64,000 bases of DNA from an uncultured Oscillospiraceae bacterium (GTDB taxonomy: Bacteria > Bacillota > Clostridia > Oscillospirales > Oscillospiraceae). The translations under genes were made by a program, and so were the position numbers. This document shows positions 32,300 through 40,842 of this stretch, in pieces (the first letter of the stretch is position 1; each line of letters starts with the position of its first letter). The notes beneath the pieces were generated by a model that ran no database searches, had not been told where the DNA came from, and saw nothing but the letters and a program-made list of their open reading frames with translations. Location: assembly GCA_958423465.1 (NCBI GenBank), contig CATZRD010000008.1, positions 9,756 to 73,755 on the forward strand, in the 5' to 3' direction.

Positions 32300-32532
32300 G
32301 GGGAGGACCTCCTATCACATTTCGGCCCTGGGGAGACAGGACCCTTTCTGGATCCCATTGTAATCGCGGCATAGGTCCGCAGACTGTTGCGATTTGGCTT
32401 TTGTTCTCAATCATTCGCTCCTCTTTTTGCTAAAAGCTATTTTTTGACAGACGGATCGATTTATTGACACGGGCGGGAGAGCTTCGCGTCCTATAATGAA
32501 AGCAGCTTACTTGAGAAAGGGGAATCCCCATC
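32300..32532. other. Divergent gap between symporter and GH1 genes
   Basis: Holds both promoters. On the plus strand there are two TTGACA boxes (32444-32449 and 32464-32469) and a perfect TATAAT (32492-32497), but the nearer pair is separated by 22 bp, so -35 use is doubtful and an activator may be needed. Confidence 0.5.
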
Positions 32533-33831
32533 ATGCTGACAGTTCCCGCTGATTTTTTCCTGGGCGCATCCACCGCCGCCCACCAGGTGGAGGGCAACAA
32601 CGTCCACAGCGACTGCTGGGCCCTGGAAAACATTCCTCACACCGCCTACGCCGACCGCTCCGGCGACGCGGTGGACCACTATCACCGCTATGAGGAGGAC
32701 ATCCGGCTCCTGGCCGGAGCCGGGCTCAACGCCTACCGCTTCTCCATCGAGTGGGCCAGAATCGAGCCCAGGGAGGGCGAATTCGTGGAGGAGGAGGTCG
32801 AGCATTACCGGAAGGTCATCCGCTGCTGCAAGGCCCACGGCGTGGAGCCCATGATCGTCCTGTTCCACTTCTCCAGCCCCGCCTGGCTCATCGCCAAGGG
32901 CGGCTGGGAGGCTGAGAGCGTGGTGGACGACTTTGTCCGCTACTGCCGCTATGTGATGGAGCGGCTGGGCAGGGAGGTCACCTATGTCTGCACCATCAAC
33001 GAGGCCAACATCCGCCTTCAGATCGCCGATATCATGAAGCGCTATATGCTTCAGGCCCGGCAGGCCCAGGCCGCCGCCAGGGACGCGGAGAGCGCCCTTC
33101 AGATGGGCATGAACATGAAGGCCCTGCTGGAACAGCAGCAGCTCGCCGCCGTGGAGGGCGCTCAGGCCTTCGGTCTCTCCGACCCCCAGGGCGTCCATGT
33201 ATTCCAGTCCGCCTGTACGGCCAAAGGGGACGAGCTGATCTGCCGGGCCCACGCGGCGGCCCGGGACGCCATCAAGGCCATCTGTCCCCATTTGCAGGTT
33301 GGCCTCAGCCTCTCCTTCCACGACTTCCAGCCGGCGCCGGGAGCCGAGGCGGCGGCGGAGCGGGAGTGGGACAAGGAGTTTCTCCACTACCTGCCCTACC
33401 TTCAGGAGGACGACTACCTGGGCGTCCAGAACTACACCCGTTCCCTCATCGGCCCGGAGGGGCTGCTGCCCGCCCCGGAGGGGGCGGAGCTTACCCAGGC
33501 GGGCTACGAGTTCTACCCTCAGGGGCTGGAGCACGTCCTGCGCCGGGTGGCCAAGGATTTCCACAAGCCCCTCTACGTCACAGAAAACGGCATCGCCACC
33601 GCTGACGACAGCCGCCGGGTCGCCTTCATCGACGCCGCCCTGGCCGGGGTAGACGCCTGTATCCGGGACGGCCTTCCTGTCCGGGGCTACTTCCACTGGA
33701 GCCTCATGGACAACTTCGAGTGGCAGAAGGGCTACGCCATGACCTTCGGCCTCGTCGCCGTGGACCGCTCCACCCAGAAGCGGACGCCCAAGCCCAGCCT
33801 GACCCACCTGGGCAGGTTTCGCTCCCGCTGA
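32533..33831 (+). CDS. GH1 family beta-glucosidase/6-phospho-beta-glucosidase
   Basis: 432 residues, cytoplasmic TIM barrel of GH1. N-terminal FFLGASTAAHQVEGN, acid/base Glu about 157 in YVCTINEAN, nucleophile Glu about 351 in LYVTENGIAT, and the substrate-site segment YFHWSLMDNFEWQKGY. It hydrolyses beta-glucosides. It is somewhat shorter than the usual 450-480. The neighbouring carrier is a GPH symporter rather than a PTS, which favours a non-phosphorylated substrate. The start ATG 32533 follows GAAAGGGG. Together with GH78 it could take apart rutinoside-type glycosides. Confidence 0.93.
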   Translation: MLTVPADFFLGASTAAHQVEGNNVHSDCWALENIPHTAYADRSGDAVDHYHRYEEDIRLLAGAGLNAYRFSIEWARIEPREGEFVEEEVEHYRKVIRCCKAHGVEPMIVLFHFSSPAWLIAKGGWEAESVVDDFVRYCRYVMERLGREVTYVCTINEANIRLQIADIMKRYMLQARQAQAAARDAESALQMGMNMKALLEQQQLAAVEGAQAFGLSDPQGVHVFQSACTAKGDELICRAHAAARDAIKAICPHLQVGLSLSFHDFQPAPGAEAAAEREWDKEFLHYLPYLQEDDYLGVQNYTRSLIGPEGLLPAPEGAELTQAGYEFYPQGLEHVLRRVAKDFHKPLYVTENGIATADDSRRVAFIDAALAGVDACIRDGLPVRGYFHWSLMDNFEWQKGYAMTFGLVAVDRSTQKRTPKPSLTHLGRFRSR

Positions 33832-33852
33832 CCCATGATGCGCGTATGGCAA

Positions 33853-33892
33853 GGCCGCGGACGGTTTCTGAAAACCGTCCGCGGCCCTTTTT
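33853..33892. terminator. Bidirectional terminator after the GH1 gene
   Basis: Perfect 15-bp stem (33853-33867 with 33872-33886), loop CTGA, then CTTTTT. It separates the GH1 gene from the convergent isomerase gene. Confidence 0.93.
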
Positions 33893-33934
33893 GTCCCACC
33901 GCTCCGCGAAACGGCGATGACCCGGCCTCTCCGC

Positions 33935-35410
33935 TCAGCCCCAGGGGTTCTCCGTGGGATAGGGCAGAGCCCTGGGCTGGTTGTAGGCGATGTCCTGGAT
34001 GCCGAAATACTTGAACACCTCGAAGAGGGCCTTGCCGCAGTGGGCGAAGGCCACGGCCCCGTGGTGGGGGTAGCGCTTCTGAATCAGCACATGGCGGTAG
34101 AACCGGCCCATCTCGGGAATGGCGAAGATGCCGATGCCGCCGAAGCTGCGGGTCTTTACCGGCAGCACCTCCCCCTGGGCGATGTAGGAGCGGAGGTTCC
34201 CCTCACTGTCGCACTGGAGGCGGTAGAAGGTCACGTCGGAGGCGGCGATGTCCCCCTCCAGGGTGCCCCGGGTGAAGTCCGGCTCGCTGCCCTGAGGCTC
34301 CAGCAGACGGTGCTGGATGAGCTGGTACTTCACGGCGCAGTGGTCGCACATCTTGCAGCTGGGGGTGTTGCCGCAGTGGAAGCCCATGAAGGTGTCCGTC
34401 AGCCTGTAATCGAACTTGCCCCGGATGTCCTCGTCGTAGATGTACTGAGGCACGGAGTTGTTGATGTCCAGCAGGGTCACGGCGTCGCCGGTGACGCAGG
34501 CGCCGATGTACTCGCTGAGGGCCCCGTAGATGTCCACCTCGCAGGCCACGGGGATGCCCCGGGCCGCCAGGCGGGAGTTGACATAACACGGCTCAAAGCC
34601 GAACTGCTCCGGGAAGGCGGGCCAGCACTTGTCGGCGAAGGCCACATATTCCCGGGCACCCTTGTGCTGCTCCGCCCAGTCCAGCAGAGTCAGCTCGAAC
34701 TGGGCCATCCGGGGCAGCAGATCGGCGCAGCACCGGTCCTCCCCCATCTCCCGCTTCATGTCCTCGCACACCGCCGGGATGCGCTGGTCGCCGGCGTGGG
34801 CTCTGTAGCTCACCAGCAGGTCCAGCTCGGAGTTTTCCTCGATCTCCACCCCCAGCTCGTAGAGGCCCTTGATGGGGGCGTTGCAGGCGAAAAAGTCCTG
34901 GGGCCGGGGGCCGAAGGTGATGATCTTCAGCTTCTTCAGACCCACGATGGCCCGGGCGATGGGGGCGAACTCCCGGATCATGCCGGCGATCTCCTCCGCC
35001 GTGCCCACGGGGTACTCGGGGATGTAGGCCCGAAGATGGCGCATTCCCAGGTTGTAGGAGCAGTTCAGCATCCCGCAGTAGGCGTCCCCCCGGCCATTGA
35101 TGAGGTCCCCGTCCCCCTCGGCGGCGGCGCAGTACATCACCGGCCCGTCAAAGCGCTGGGCCAGCAGCGTCTCCGGGGTCTCCGGGCCGAAGTTGCCCAG
35201 GAACACCACCAGGGCGCTGCACCCGGCCTTCTCCACGTCCGCCAGGGCGGCCAGGGCGTCGTGTTCGTTCTCCACGGTGACGGGGCATTCGTACAGCCCC
35301 TGGCCGTAGGCGGCCACGATGTTTTTCCGCCGCTGGGTGCTCAGCTCGATGGGGAAGCAGTCCCGGCTGACGGCCACGATGCCCAGCTTGATCTCTGGAA
35401 TATTCTTCAT
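33935..35410 (-). CDS. L-fucose/L-arabinose isomerase-like protein
   Basis: 491-residue cytoplasmic aldose-ketose isomerase-like enzyme (COG2407, FucI/AraA fold). Metal and active-site candidates are EVDIYGALSEYI (Glu and Asp), LLDINNS (Asp) and FHCGNTPSC (His) in the C-terminal half; the last two lie in a Cys-rich stretch, CKMCDHC, unusual for the classical enzymes. The start ATG 35410 is 8 nt after GAGGAGG; an ATG two codons upstream is too close. It precedes translation-wise the downstream side of a xylulokinase operon (13-bp gap), so it should convert an imported sugar to a ketose that the kinase phosphorylates. Confidence 0.85.
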   Translation of the reverse strand: MKNIPEIKLGIVAVSRDCFPIELSTQRRKNIVAAYGQGLYECPVTVENEHDALAALADVEKAGCSALVVFLGNFGPETPETLLAQRFDGPVMYCAAAEGDGDLINGRGDAYCGMLNCSYNLGMRHLRAYIPEYPVGTAEEIAGMIREFAPIARAIVGLKKLKIITFGPRPQDFFACNAPIKGLYELGVEIEENSELDLLVSYRAHAGDQRIPAVCEDMKREMGEDRCCADLLPRMAQFELTLLDWAEQHKGAREYVAFADKCWPAFPEQFGFEPCYVNSRLAARGIPVACEVDIYGALSEYIGACVTGDAVTLLDINNSVPQYIYDEDIRGKFDYRLTDTFMGFHCGNTPSCKMCDHCAVKYQLIQHRLLEPQGSEPDFTRGTLEGDIAASDVTFYRLQCDSEGNLRSYIAQGEVLPVKTRSFGGIGIFAIPEMGRFYRHVLIQKRYPHHGAVAFAHCGKALFEVFKYFGIQDIAYNQPRALPYPTENPWG

Positions 35411-35423
35411 AGTCATATCCTCC

Positions 35424-36902
35424 TCAATGCAATGTTTGAAACAGCGTTTTGACGCTGGGATAGATCTGCCGGAAGGTCTGATACCGCTCCTCGTACCGGG
35501 CCGCCAGCTCCGCCTCCGGTTCCACAGTGTCCGCCACCCGGACCAGAGCCTCCGCCGCGGCCGCGACGCTGGGGTAGGCCCCGCAGGCCACCATGGCCAG
35601 CATGGCGCCGCCATACCCCGGCCCCTGCTCCGTCTGAGGCAGGTCCAGGGGGATGTTCAGCACGTTGGCGAAGATCTTCCGCCACAAGGGGCTTTTGGCT
35701 CCGCCGCCGCAGAGACGGCTCCGGGGGATGGAGACGCCCAGCGATTTTGCCACCTCAAAGCTGTCCCGGATGGCGAAAGCCACCCCCTCCAGCACCGCCT
35801 GGGTCAGGTCGGACCGGGCGGCGTCCATGGTCATGCCGATGAAGGTCCCCCGGGCATTGGTATCGTTGATGGGGCTTCGCTCTCCCATGAGGTAGGGCAG
35901 GAAATAGACGTGATTCCGGCCCAGCCGGCCGTCGGTGATGTCCGCCTGCTGGGCGGCGTAGTCCGCCGTGCCCAGGATGTCCTCGCACCACCACTTGTTG
36001 CAGGAGGCGGCGGAGAGCATACAGCCCATGAGGTGCCAGCCCCCGTCGGCGTGGGCGAAGGCGTGGAGGGCGTTGTGGGGGTCCACCCCGAACTGGTCTG
36101 AGCTGATGAAGATGGTCCCGGAGGTGCCCAGGGAGATATTGCAGCCGCCGGCGCCCACCACGCCGGTCCCCACCGCCGCGGCGGCGTTGTCCCCGGCCCC
36201 GGCGCAGACCTTCACCCCTTCCGGCAGACCCAGGGCCTTCGCCGTGTCCGGCAGCAGGGTCCCCACGGTCTCCCAGCTCTCATAGAGCCGGGGCATCTGC
36301 TCCTCCCTGACGCCGCAGAGATCCAGCATCTCCCGGCTCCATCGCTTGGCTGCCACATCCAGCAGCAGCGTCCCGGAGGCGTCGGAATAGTCGGTGCAGT
36401 GGACACCGGTGAGCGCGTAGTTGATGTAGTCCTTGGGGAGCATGATCCTGCGGATACGGGCGAAATTCTCCGGCTCGTTTTCCCGCAGCCACAGCAGTTT
36501 AGGGGCGGTGAAGCCGGCGAAAGCGATGTTGGCGGTGTGAGCGCTCAAAAAGTCCCGGCCCACGGTGTCGTTGAGGTAGTCCACCTCTTTGGCAGTGCGG
36601 CCGTCGTTCCACAGAATAGCCGGGCGGATCACCCGGTCCTTATCATCCAGCGCCACCAGTCCGTGCATCTGGCCGCCGCAGCCGATGCCCGCCACCCGGG
36701 CGGCGTCAAAGCCCGCCAGCAGCTCAGGGACGCCCTCCCGGACAGCCCGCCGCCAGTCCTCCGGGTTTTGCTCGCTCCACCCCAGCCGGGGGAAATAAAG
36801 GGGGTACTCCTTCGTCACTTCGTTCAGGACCGCACCGCCCTCATCTACCAGCAGCAGCTTGCAGGCCGAGGTCCCCAGATCGACGCCGATGTAATAGGCC
36901 AT
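35424..36902 (-). CDS. xylB: Xylulokinase (FGGY family)
   Basis: 492 residues, the usual length. It phosphorylates D-xylulose (or a related ketose) with ATP. N-terminal phosphate-1 loop YIGVDLGTSACK, substrate segment GCGGQMHGLVALD, catalytic Asp in VCAGAGDNAAAAVGTGVV, adenosine site ISLGTSGT and the C-terminal RLCGGGAKSPLWRKIFANVL all match XylB. The start ATG 36902 follows an AGGGCGG-like site; an upstream in-frame extension has no support. First gene of a two-gene operon with the isomerase-like gene, so released pentoses enter the pentose phosphate pathway. Confidence 0.92.
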   Translation of the reverse strand: MAYYIGVDLGTSACKLLLVDEGGAVLNEVTKEYPLYFPRLGWSEQNPEDWRRAVREGVPELLAGFDAARVAGIGCGGQMHGLVALDDKDRVIRPAILWNDGRTAKEVDYLNDTVGRDFLSAHTANIAFAGFTAPKLLWLRENEPENFARIRRIMLPKDYINYALTGVHCTDYSDASGTLLLDVAAKRWSREMLDLCGVREEQMPRLYESWETVGTLLPDTAKALGLPEGVKVCAGAGDNAAAAVGTGVVGAGGCNISLGTSGTIFISSDQFGVDPHNALHAFAHADGGWHLMGCMLSAASCNKWWCEDILGTADYAAQQADITDGRLGRNHVYFLPYLMGERSPINDTNARGTFIGMTMDAARSDLTQAVLEGVAFAIRDSFEVAKSLGVSIPRSRLCGGGAKSPLWRKIFANVLNIPLDLPQTEQGPGYGGAMLAMVACGAYPSVAAAAEALVRVADTVEPEAELAARYEERYQTFRQIYPSVKTLFQTLH

Positions 36903-36956
36903 GTGGTTTCCGCCCTCCTCTCCGGGCGGCATGGACGCCCGTCCGGTTTTTCCTAT

Positions 36957-36985
36957 AGTATATCGCAAGTCCCGCCCCCTGTCCA
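36957..36985 (-). promoter_or_regulatory. xylB operon promoter
   Basis: Minus strand TGGACA (36980-36985), 17 bp, TATACT (36957-36962), about 55 bp before the xylB start. Confidence 0.7.
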
Positions 36986-37011
36986 CAGAAGATTCGCGTT
37001 GGAGACAAGAG

Positions 37012-37050
37012 AGCGAGCCGTGAGACCGTTCGGTCTCACGGCTCGCTTTG
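37012..37050 (-). terminator. Terminator after mgtE
   Basis: Perfect 16-bp stem (37012-37027 with 37032-37047), loop GTTC. It is downstream of mgtE; the minus-strand tail CTCTTGTCTCC has few Ts. Confidence 0.8.
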
Positions 37051-37091
37051 TCTGGCCGGGGAATCACCATACCAATCTTCCTGATGCCCGC

Positions 37092-38471
37092 CTACAGCCC
37101 CAGCAGCATGGTGGCGAACCGGAAGTAGATGGCCAGGGAGATGGCGTCCACGATGGTGGTGATAAAGGGGGACGCCATCACCGCCGGATCGAAGCCCAGC
37201 TTCTTCGCCGCCATGGGCAGCGTACAGCCGATGACCTTGGCGCAGAACACGGTGCACACCAGGGTCATACAGATCACCAGGGCCACCATGGGGGTCAGGG
37301 CCGTGTTGCCCAGCAGCAGCCGGTCCACCAGCATCATCTTGACAAAGTTGGCCAGGGCCAGGACCACGCCGCAGAGCACCGCCACCCGGATCTCCTTCCA
37401 GACCACCTTCAGCAGGTCTGAAAATTCGATCTCGTTCAGGCTCAGACCGCGGATCACCGTGACGGACGCCTGGGAGCCGCAGTTTCCGCCGGTGTCCATG
37501 AGCATGGGGATGAAGCCGGTGAGCACCACGCAGGCGCTGAGGGCGTCCTCAAAGGAGGAGATGATGATCCCGGTAAAGGTAGCGGACACCATCAGCAGCA
37601 GAAGCCAGGGGATACGGGCCGCGAAGGTGGAGAGCACGCTGGTGCGCAGGTAGGGCTTGTCGGAGGGGGTGATAGCGGCCATCTTTTCGATGTCCTCGGT
37701 GGCCTCCTCCTCCATGACGTCGATGGCGTCGTCGATGGTGACGATGCCCACCAGACGGCCCTCCTGGTCCACCACCGGCATGGCCAGAAAGTCGTAGCGG
37801 CTCAGGTCCTGGGCCACGTCCTCCTTGTCGTCCAGGGTGTCCACGGAGACCACGTTGGTCTCCATGATGTCCTCCAGGATGTCGTCCTCCTCCGCCAGCA
37901 GCAGGGTGCGGATGGAGACCAGGCCCAGCAGGTGGCGGCTGGGGTCCGTGACGTAGCAGATGTTGATGGTCTCCTTATCCACGCCGGTGCGGCGGATGCG
38001 CTTGAAGGCGTCCTCCACGGTCATGTCCCGCTTCAGATCCACGAACTCCGTGGTCATGATGGACCCGGCGGAGTCCTCCGGATACTTTAATATCTCGTTG
38101 ACGCTCCGGCGGGTCTCCGGGTCGGCGTGCTTCAGGATGCGCTTGACCACATTGGCGGGCATTTCCTCAATGAGGTCCACCGTGTCGTCCACGTACAGCT
38201 CGTCCAGCACTTCCTTCAGCTCCGCGTCGGAGAAGGTGCGGATCAGCAGCTCCTGCAGCTCCGGCTCCATCTCCACGAACACCTCCGCCGCCAGCTCCTT
38301 GGGCAGCAGCCGGTACAGCAGAGGGAGCCGGTCCTCCGGCAGATCGTCCAGGACCAGGGCGATATCCGCCGGCTCCAGACGGACCAGCTCAGAACGCAGC
38401 TGGGGCCATCGCTTTCGCTCCACCAGGTCCTCGACCCGCTCCAAAAACACGCCGTCCTCCAAATCGATCAT
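37092..38471 (-). CDS. mgtE: Magnesium transporter MgtE
   Basis: 459 residues, the normal length. Cytoplasmic N-domain (about 10-130, ELVRLEPADIALVLDDLPED), tandem CBS domains (about 135-260, FVDLKRDMTVEDAFKRIRR and MPVVDQEGRLVGIVTIDDAID) that gate by Mg2+, then five membrane helices with the pore motif LMDTGGNCGSQAS and FDPAVMASPFITTIVD. The start ATG 38471 follows GGAAAGGAGG. It is preceded by an M-box riboswitch, so Mg2+ limits its own uptake at the transcript level as well as at the protein level. Confidence 0.96.
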   Translation of the reverse strand: MIDLEDGVFLERVEDLVERKRWPQLRSELVRLEPADIALVLDDLPEDRLPLLYRLLPKELAAEVFVEMEPELQELLIRTFSDAELKEVLDELYVDDTVDLIEEMPANVVKRILKHADPETRRSVNEILKYPEDSAGSIMTTEFVDLKRDMTVEDAFKRIRRTGVDKETINICYVTDPSRHLLGLVSIRTLLLAEEDDILEDIMETNVVSVDTLDDKEDVAQDLSRYDFLAMPVVDQEGRLVGIVTIDDAIDVMEEEATEDIEKMAAITPSDKPYLRTSVLSTFAARIPWLLLLMVSATFTGIIISSFEDALSACVVLTGFIPMLMDTGGNCGSQASVTVIRGLSLNEIEFSDLLKVVWKEIRVAVLCGVVLALANFVKMMLVDRLLLGNTALTPMVALVICMTLVCTVFCAKVIGCTLPMAAKKLGFDPAVMASPFITTIVDAISLAIYFRFATMLLGL

Positions 38472-38504
38472 TGGAAACGCCCTCCTTTCCTTAAGCCGGA
38501 TCTT

Positions 38505-38736
38505 CCCAAAAAATAAAAACAGCCCCCGGTAAGATACCGGCGGCGGTCCGGGCGCGCAGGCGCCCCTCCGGCGCCACCTCGCGGCGCCGTTACCGTACAA
38601 GCTTTAGCATCACAGGGCAATGAAATCGCGTTATGTCACGCCTTGCATTCGACATGACCTGCTCAAACCCTCTCACCGTGTCTCCACGGCTCCGCGGCAG
38701 CGACCCGTATCCCTGCGGTAGCCTTACCTACCGGGT
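38505..38736 (-). ncRNA. M-box (ykoK) magnesium riboswitch leader of mgtE
   Basis: Read on the minus strand, the aptamer (about 38735 to 38591) contains GGTAGGTAAGGCTACC, GGGATACGGGTCGCTGCC, CATGTCGAATGCAAGG, GTGACATAA and, at its 3' end, ATGCTAAAGCTTGTACGG, all in the order of the M-box consensus. The expression platform contains a GGCGCC/GGCGCC hairpin (about 38568-38588) and a terminator hairpin followed by TTTTTATTTTTT (about 38507-38545), 35 bp before mgtE. High Mg2+ should favour termination. Confidence 0.92.
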
Positions 38737-38745
38737 ATATACAAT

Positions 38746-38774
38746 ATATTATACTCAGATTCTTCCGCTGTCAA
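38746..38774 (-). promoter_or_regulatory. Promoter of the M-box/mgtE transcript
   Basis: Minus strand TTGACA (38769-38774), 17 bp, TAATAT (38746-38751); a perfect TATAAT overlaps two bases closer (38748-38753, 15-bp spacing). Confidence 0.82.
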
Positions 38775-38816
38775 CCTTTTTCCCGCCCGGCGGAGGGGTC
38801 CCTCCGCAAGTTTTCA

Positions 38817-38845
38817 TTGTGTCCCGGCGGCGGCTGTGGTATACT
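38817..38845 (+). promoter_or_regulatory. Promoter of the deacetylase-like gene
   Basis: TTGTGT (38817-38822), 17 bp, TATACT (38840-38845), 43 bp before the GTG start. Confidence 0.75.
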
Positions 38846-38887
38846 GTACTGTAAGATGAGATTCGCCGGGGCGGGGAGGGATGAACG

Positions 38888-39988
38888 GTGAAAAGACTTT
38901 TGCGGCGGGGAACGGCGCTCCTGTGCGTCCTGGCGCTGACGGCGATTCTCTGCCCTCAGCAGGGAAAGGCCGCGCCCGACGTCTATTTTACCGCCGCCAA
39001 CGAAAACGTTATGGACCTGCTGGCGGAGACCATGCCCTTCTGGTCCGACGGGGAGCTGTACGTCTCCAACGCCCTGTTCCTGGGGCGGGAGCTGGGGGTC
39101 AGCTATGTGCGCAACAACACCATGGGCCTGGCGGTGCTGTACACCAACTCCACCGACCTGCGCTTTGACCTTGTGGGCGACACCGTATACGACCGGGAGG
39201 GGAACACCTACACCGGCCACGCGGTGGAAAAGGGGGACTATGTGTTCTTTCCCGTGGACCTGGTGTGCCGGTATTTCGGCCTGAAGTACAGCTACACGGA
39301 TACGGAGCTGGCCCCCCTGATCCGCCTCACCAGCGACAGCGTCATTTTAGGGGACGCCCGGTTCATCGATTCCGCCACCACCATCCTCACCGACCGGTAC
39401 AACGCCTACCAGCGGACCCTGGCGGAGCAGACGCCTGACGTGCCGCCCATCAGTCAGGCCGCCGAGGGGCAGAAGGTCTTTCTGCTGATCGAGGCCACCT
39501 CCGCCCAGGACACCATGGCCCTGCTGGAGAAGCTGGGCCAGACCCAGGCCACCTTCCTGCTCCCGCCGGAGTTGATGGAGGACGGCGACCTGGTCCGGGC
39601 CGTGACGGCGGGGGGCCACGCCCTGGCTCTGGCGGCGGAGGGAGACGCCGAGGAGACGGTGCAGGCCCAGCTGGAGCTGGCCCGGGAACAGGTGTGGCGG
39701 GCCGCCTGCCTGTGGCTGGAGCTGGTCTGGTACGACGGGCCGGCGGACGTGGACCGGATGCTGGAGGACCTGGGGTGCCTCCGCCTCTCCGCCGGACTGG
39801 ACCAGAGCGGCTCCGGCCTGGCGTCTCCCGCCCAGGCGTACAGCCTCATGGCCTCCATCGGCCGCTACCGGGAGGATCTGGCGGTGCTTCTGGGGGAGGA
39901 CGCCGCCTGCGCCGGCGGGCTGGAGACCCTGGCGGAGGGGCTGACCCTCCGGAAATACAGCGTGTGCGCCTGGCGTGTGGCCGGGTAA
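38888..39988 (+). CDS. Exported protein, copper-amine-oxidase-like N-domain and degenerate deacetylase-like C-domain
   Basis: 366 residues with a signal peptide (LLCVLALTAILCPQQGKAA). Residues about 30-140 resemble the copper amine oxidase N-terminal-like domain found in Firmicutes envelope proteins (VSNALFLGRELGVSY, GDYVFFPVDLVCRYFGL). Residues about 190-360 have the layout of a NodB polysaccharide deacetylase (GQKVFLLIEATSAQDTMALLEKLGQTQATFLLPPELM) but lack the expected TFDD, HxxxH and arginine motifs, so it is probably not an active deacetylase. The start is GTG 38888, seven nt after GGGGAGGG. It may bind wall glycans. It is upstream of, and perhaps read into, the two-component operon. Confidence 0.72.
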   Translation: MKRLLRRGTALLCVLALTAILCPQQGKAAPDVYFTAANENVMDLLAETMPFWSDGELYVSNALFLGRELGVSYVRNNTMGLAVLYTNSTDLRFDLVGDTVYDREGNTYTGHAVEKGDYVFFPVDLVCRYFGLKYSYTDTELAPLIRLTSDSVILGDARFIDSATTILTDRYNAYQRTLAEQTPDVPPISQAAEGQKVFLLIEATSAQDTMALLEKLGQTQATFLLPPELMEDGDLVRAVTAGGHALALAAEGDAEETVQAQLELAREQVWRAACLWLELVWYDGPADVDRMLEDLGCLRLSAGLDQSGSGLASPAQAYSLMASIGRYREDLAVLLGEDAACAGGLETLAEGLTLRKYSVCAWRVAG

Positions 39989-40080
39989 TTTACAAAAAGT
40001 TCAAGCAAGTTCCGTGATTTGGGGTAAAATGCTGTTGAAAGACATCAGAAGGGGCGCTTATCGCCCCGGGAGGGTAGCCT

Positions 40081-40773
40081 ATGGGCAGAAAGATTCTGGT
40101 TGTGGAGGACGACCGCAATATCGCGGATCTGATCCGTATGTATCTGGAGAAGGAGGGCTTCGAGGTGCGCAACGTCTTTGACGGCGGCTCCGCCGTGGAG
40201 ACCTTCCGCGCCATGCAGCCGGATATGGTGCTGCTGGATATCATGCTGCCGGTGATGGACGGCTGGGCGGTGTGCGGCAAGATCCGGGAGACCAGCCGCA
40301 CGCCGATCATCATGATCACCGCCAAGAGCGAGGTGTTCGACCGCATCCAGGGCCTGGAAATGGGGGCGGACGACTACATCGTCAAGCCCTTCGAGATGAA
40401 GGAGCTCATCGCCCGGATCAACGCGGTGCTGCGCCGCACGGAGATCCCCGACGACACCCGCAAGCGGCTGGTGTTCGACAAGCTCATCATCGATCTGGAC
40501 TCCTACGAGCTGACGGTGGACGGCAAAAAGGTGGATACGCCCCCCAAGGAGCTGGAGCTGCTCTACCATCTGGCCGCCACCCCCAACCGGGTGTATACCC
40601 GCAACCAGCTGCTGGACGAGGTGTGGGGCTTCGACTACTTCGGCGACAGCCGCACGGTGGACGTACACATCAAGCGCCTGCGGGAAAAGGTGGAGGGCGT
40701 CAGCGACCAGTGGGCGCTGAAAACCGTCTGGGGCGTGGGCTACAAGTTCGAGGTGGCGGCCAAGGCCCAGTGA
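40081..40773 (+). CDS. OmpR/PhoB-family response regulator
   Basis: 230 residues. Receiver domain (1-120) with acidic pair Asp10/Asp11, phospho-acceptor Asp53 (LLDIMLP), Thr in MITAKS and Lys in VKPFEMKEL. Winged-helix DNA-binding domain (about 130-228) with DTPPKELELLYHLAATPNRVYTRNQLLDEVWGFDYFGDSRTVDVHIKRLREK. The start ATG 40081 follows GGGAGGGTAGCCT. It is 69 bp ahead of its histidine kinase and then an HtrA protease, so an envelope-stress function is plausible. A -10-like TAAAAT is at 40025-40030. Confidence 0.95.
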   Translation: MGRKILVVEDDRNIADLIRMYLEKEGFEVRNVFDGGSAVETFRAMQPDMVLLDIMLPVMDGWAVCGKIRETSRTPIIMITAKSEVFDRIQGLEMGADDYIVKPFEMKELIARINAVLRRTEIPDDTRKRLVFDKLIIDLDSYELTVDGKKVDTPPKELELLYHLAATPNRVYTRNQLLDEVWGFDYFGDSRTVDVHIKRLREKVEGVSDQWALKTVWGVGYKFEVAAKAQ

Positions 40774-40842
40774 CCGCCCGGCAGCGGAGCGCCGCCCGGG
40801 AGAGGCGCTTTCTTTCCCGGGCGTTTTGACGAGGAGGAAGGT

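Noticed and set aside
32464..32497. TTGACA ... TATAAT as a standard GH1 promoter
   Set aside because: Both boxes are perfect but 22 bp apart, beyond the 16-18 bp range for sigma-A, so I did not call it a promoter.
38633..38854. Short plus-strand open frame over the mgtE leader
   Set aside because: It lies antisense to the M-box riboswitch and promoter; no ribosome site and no homology.
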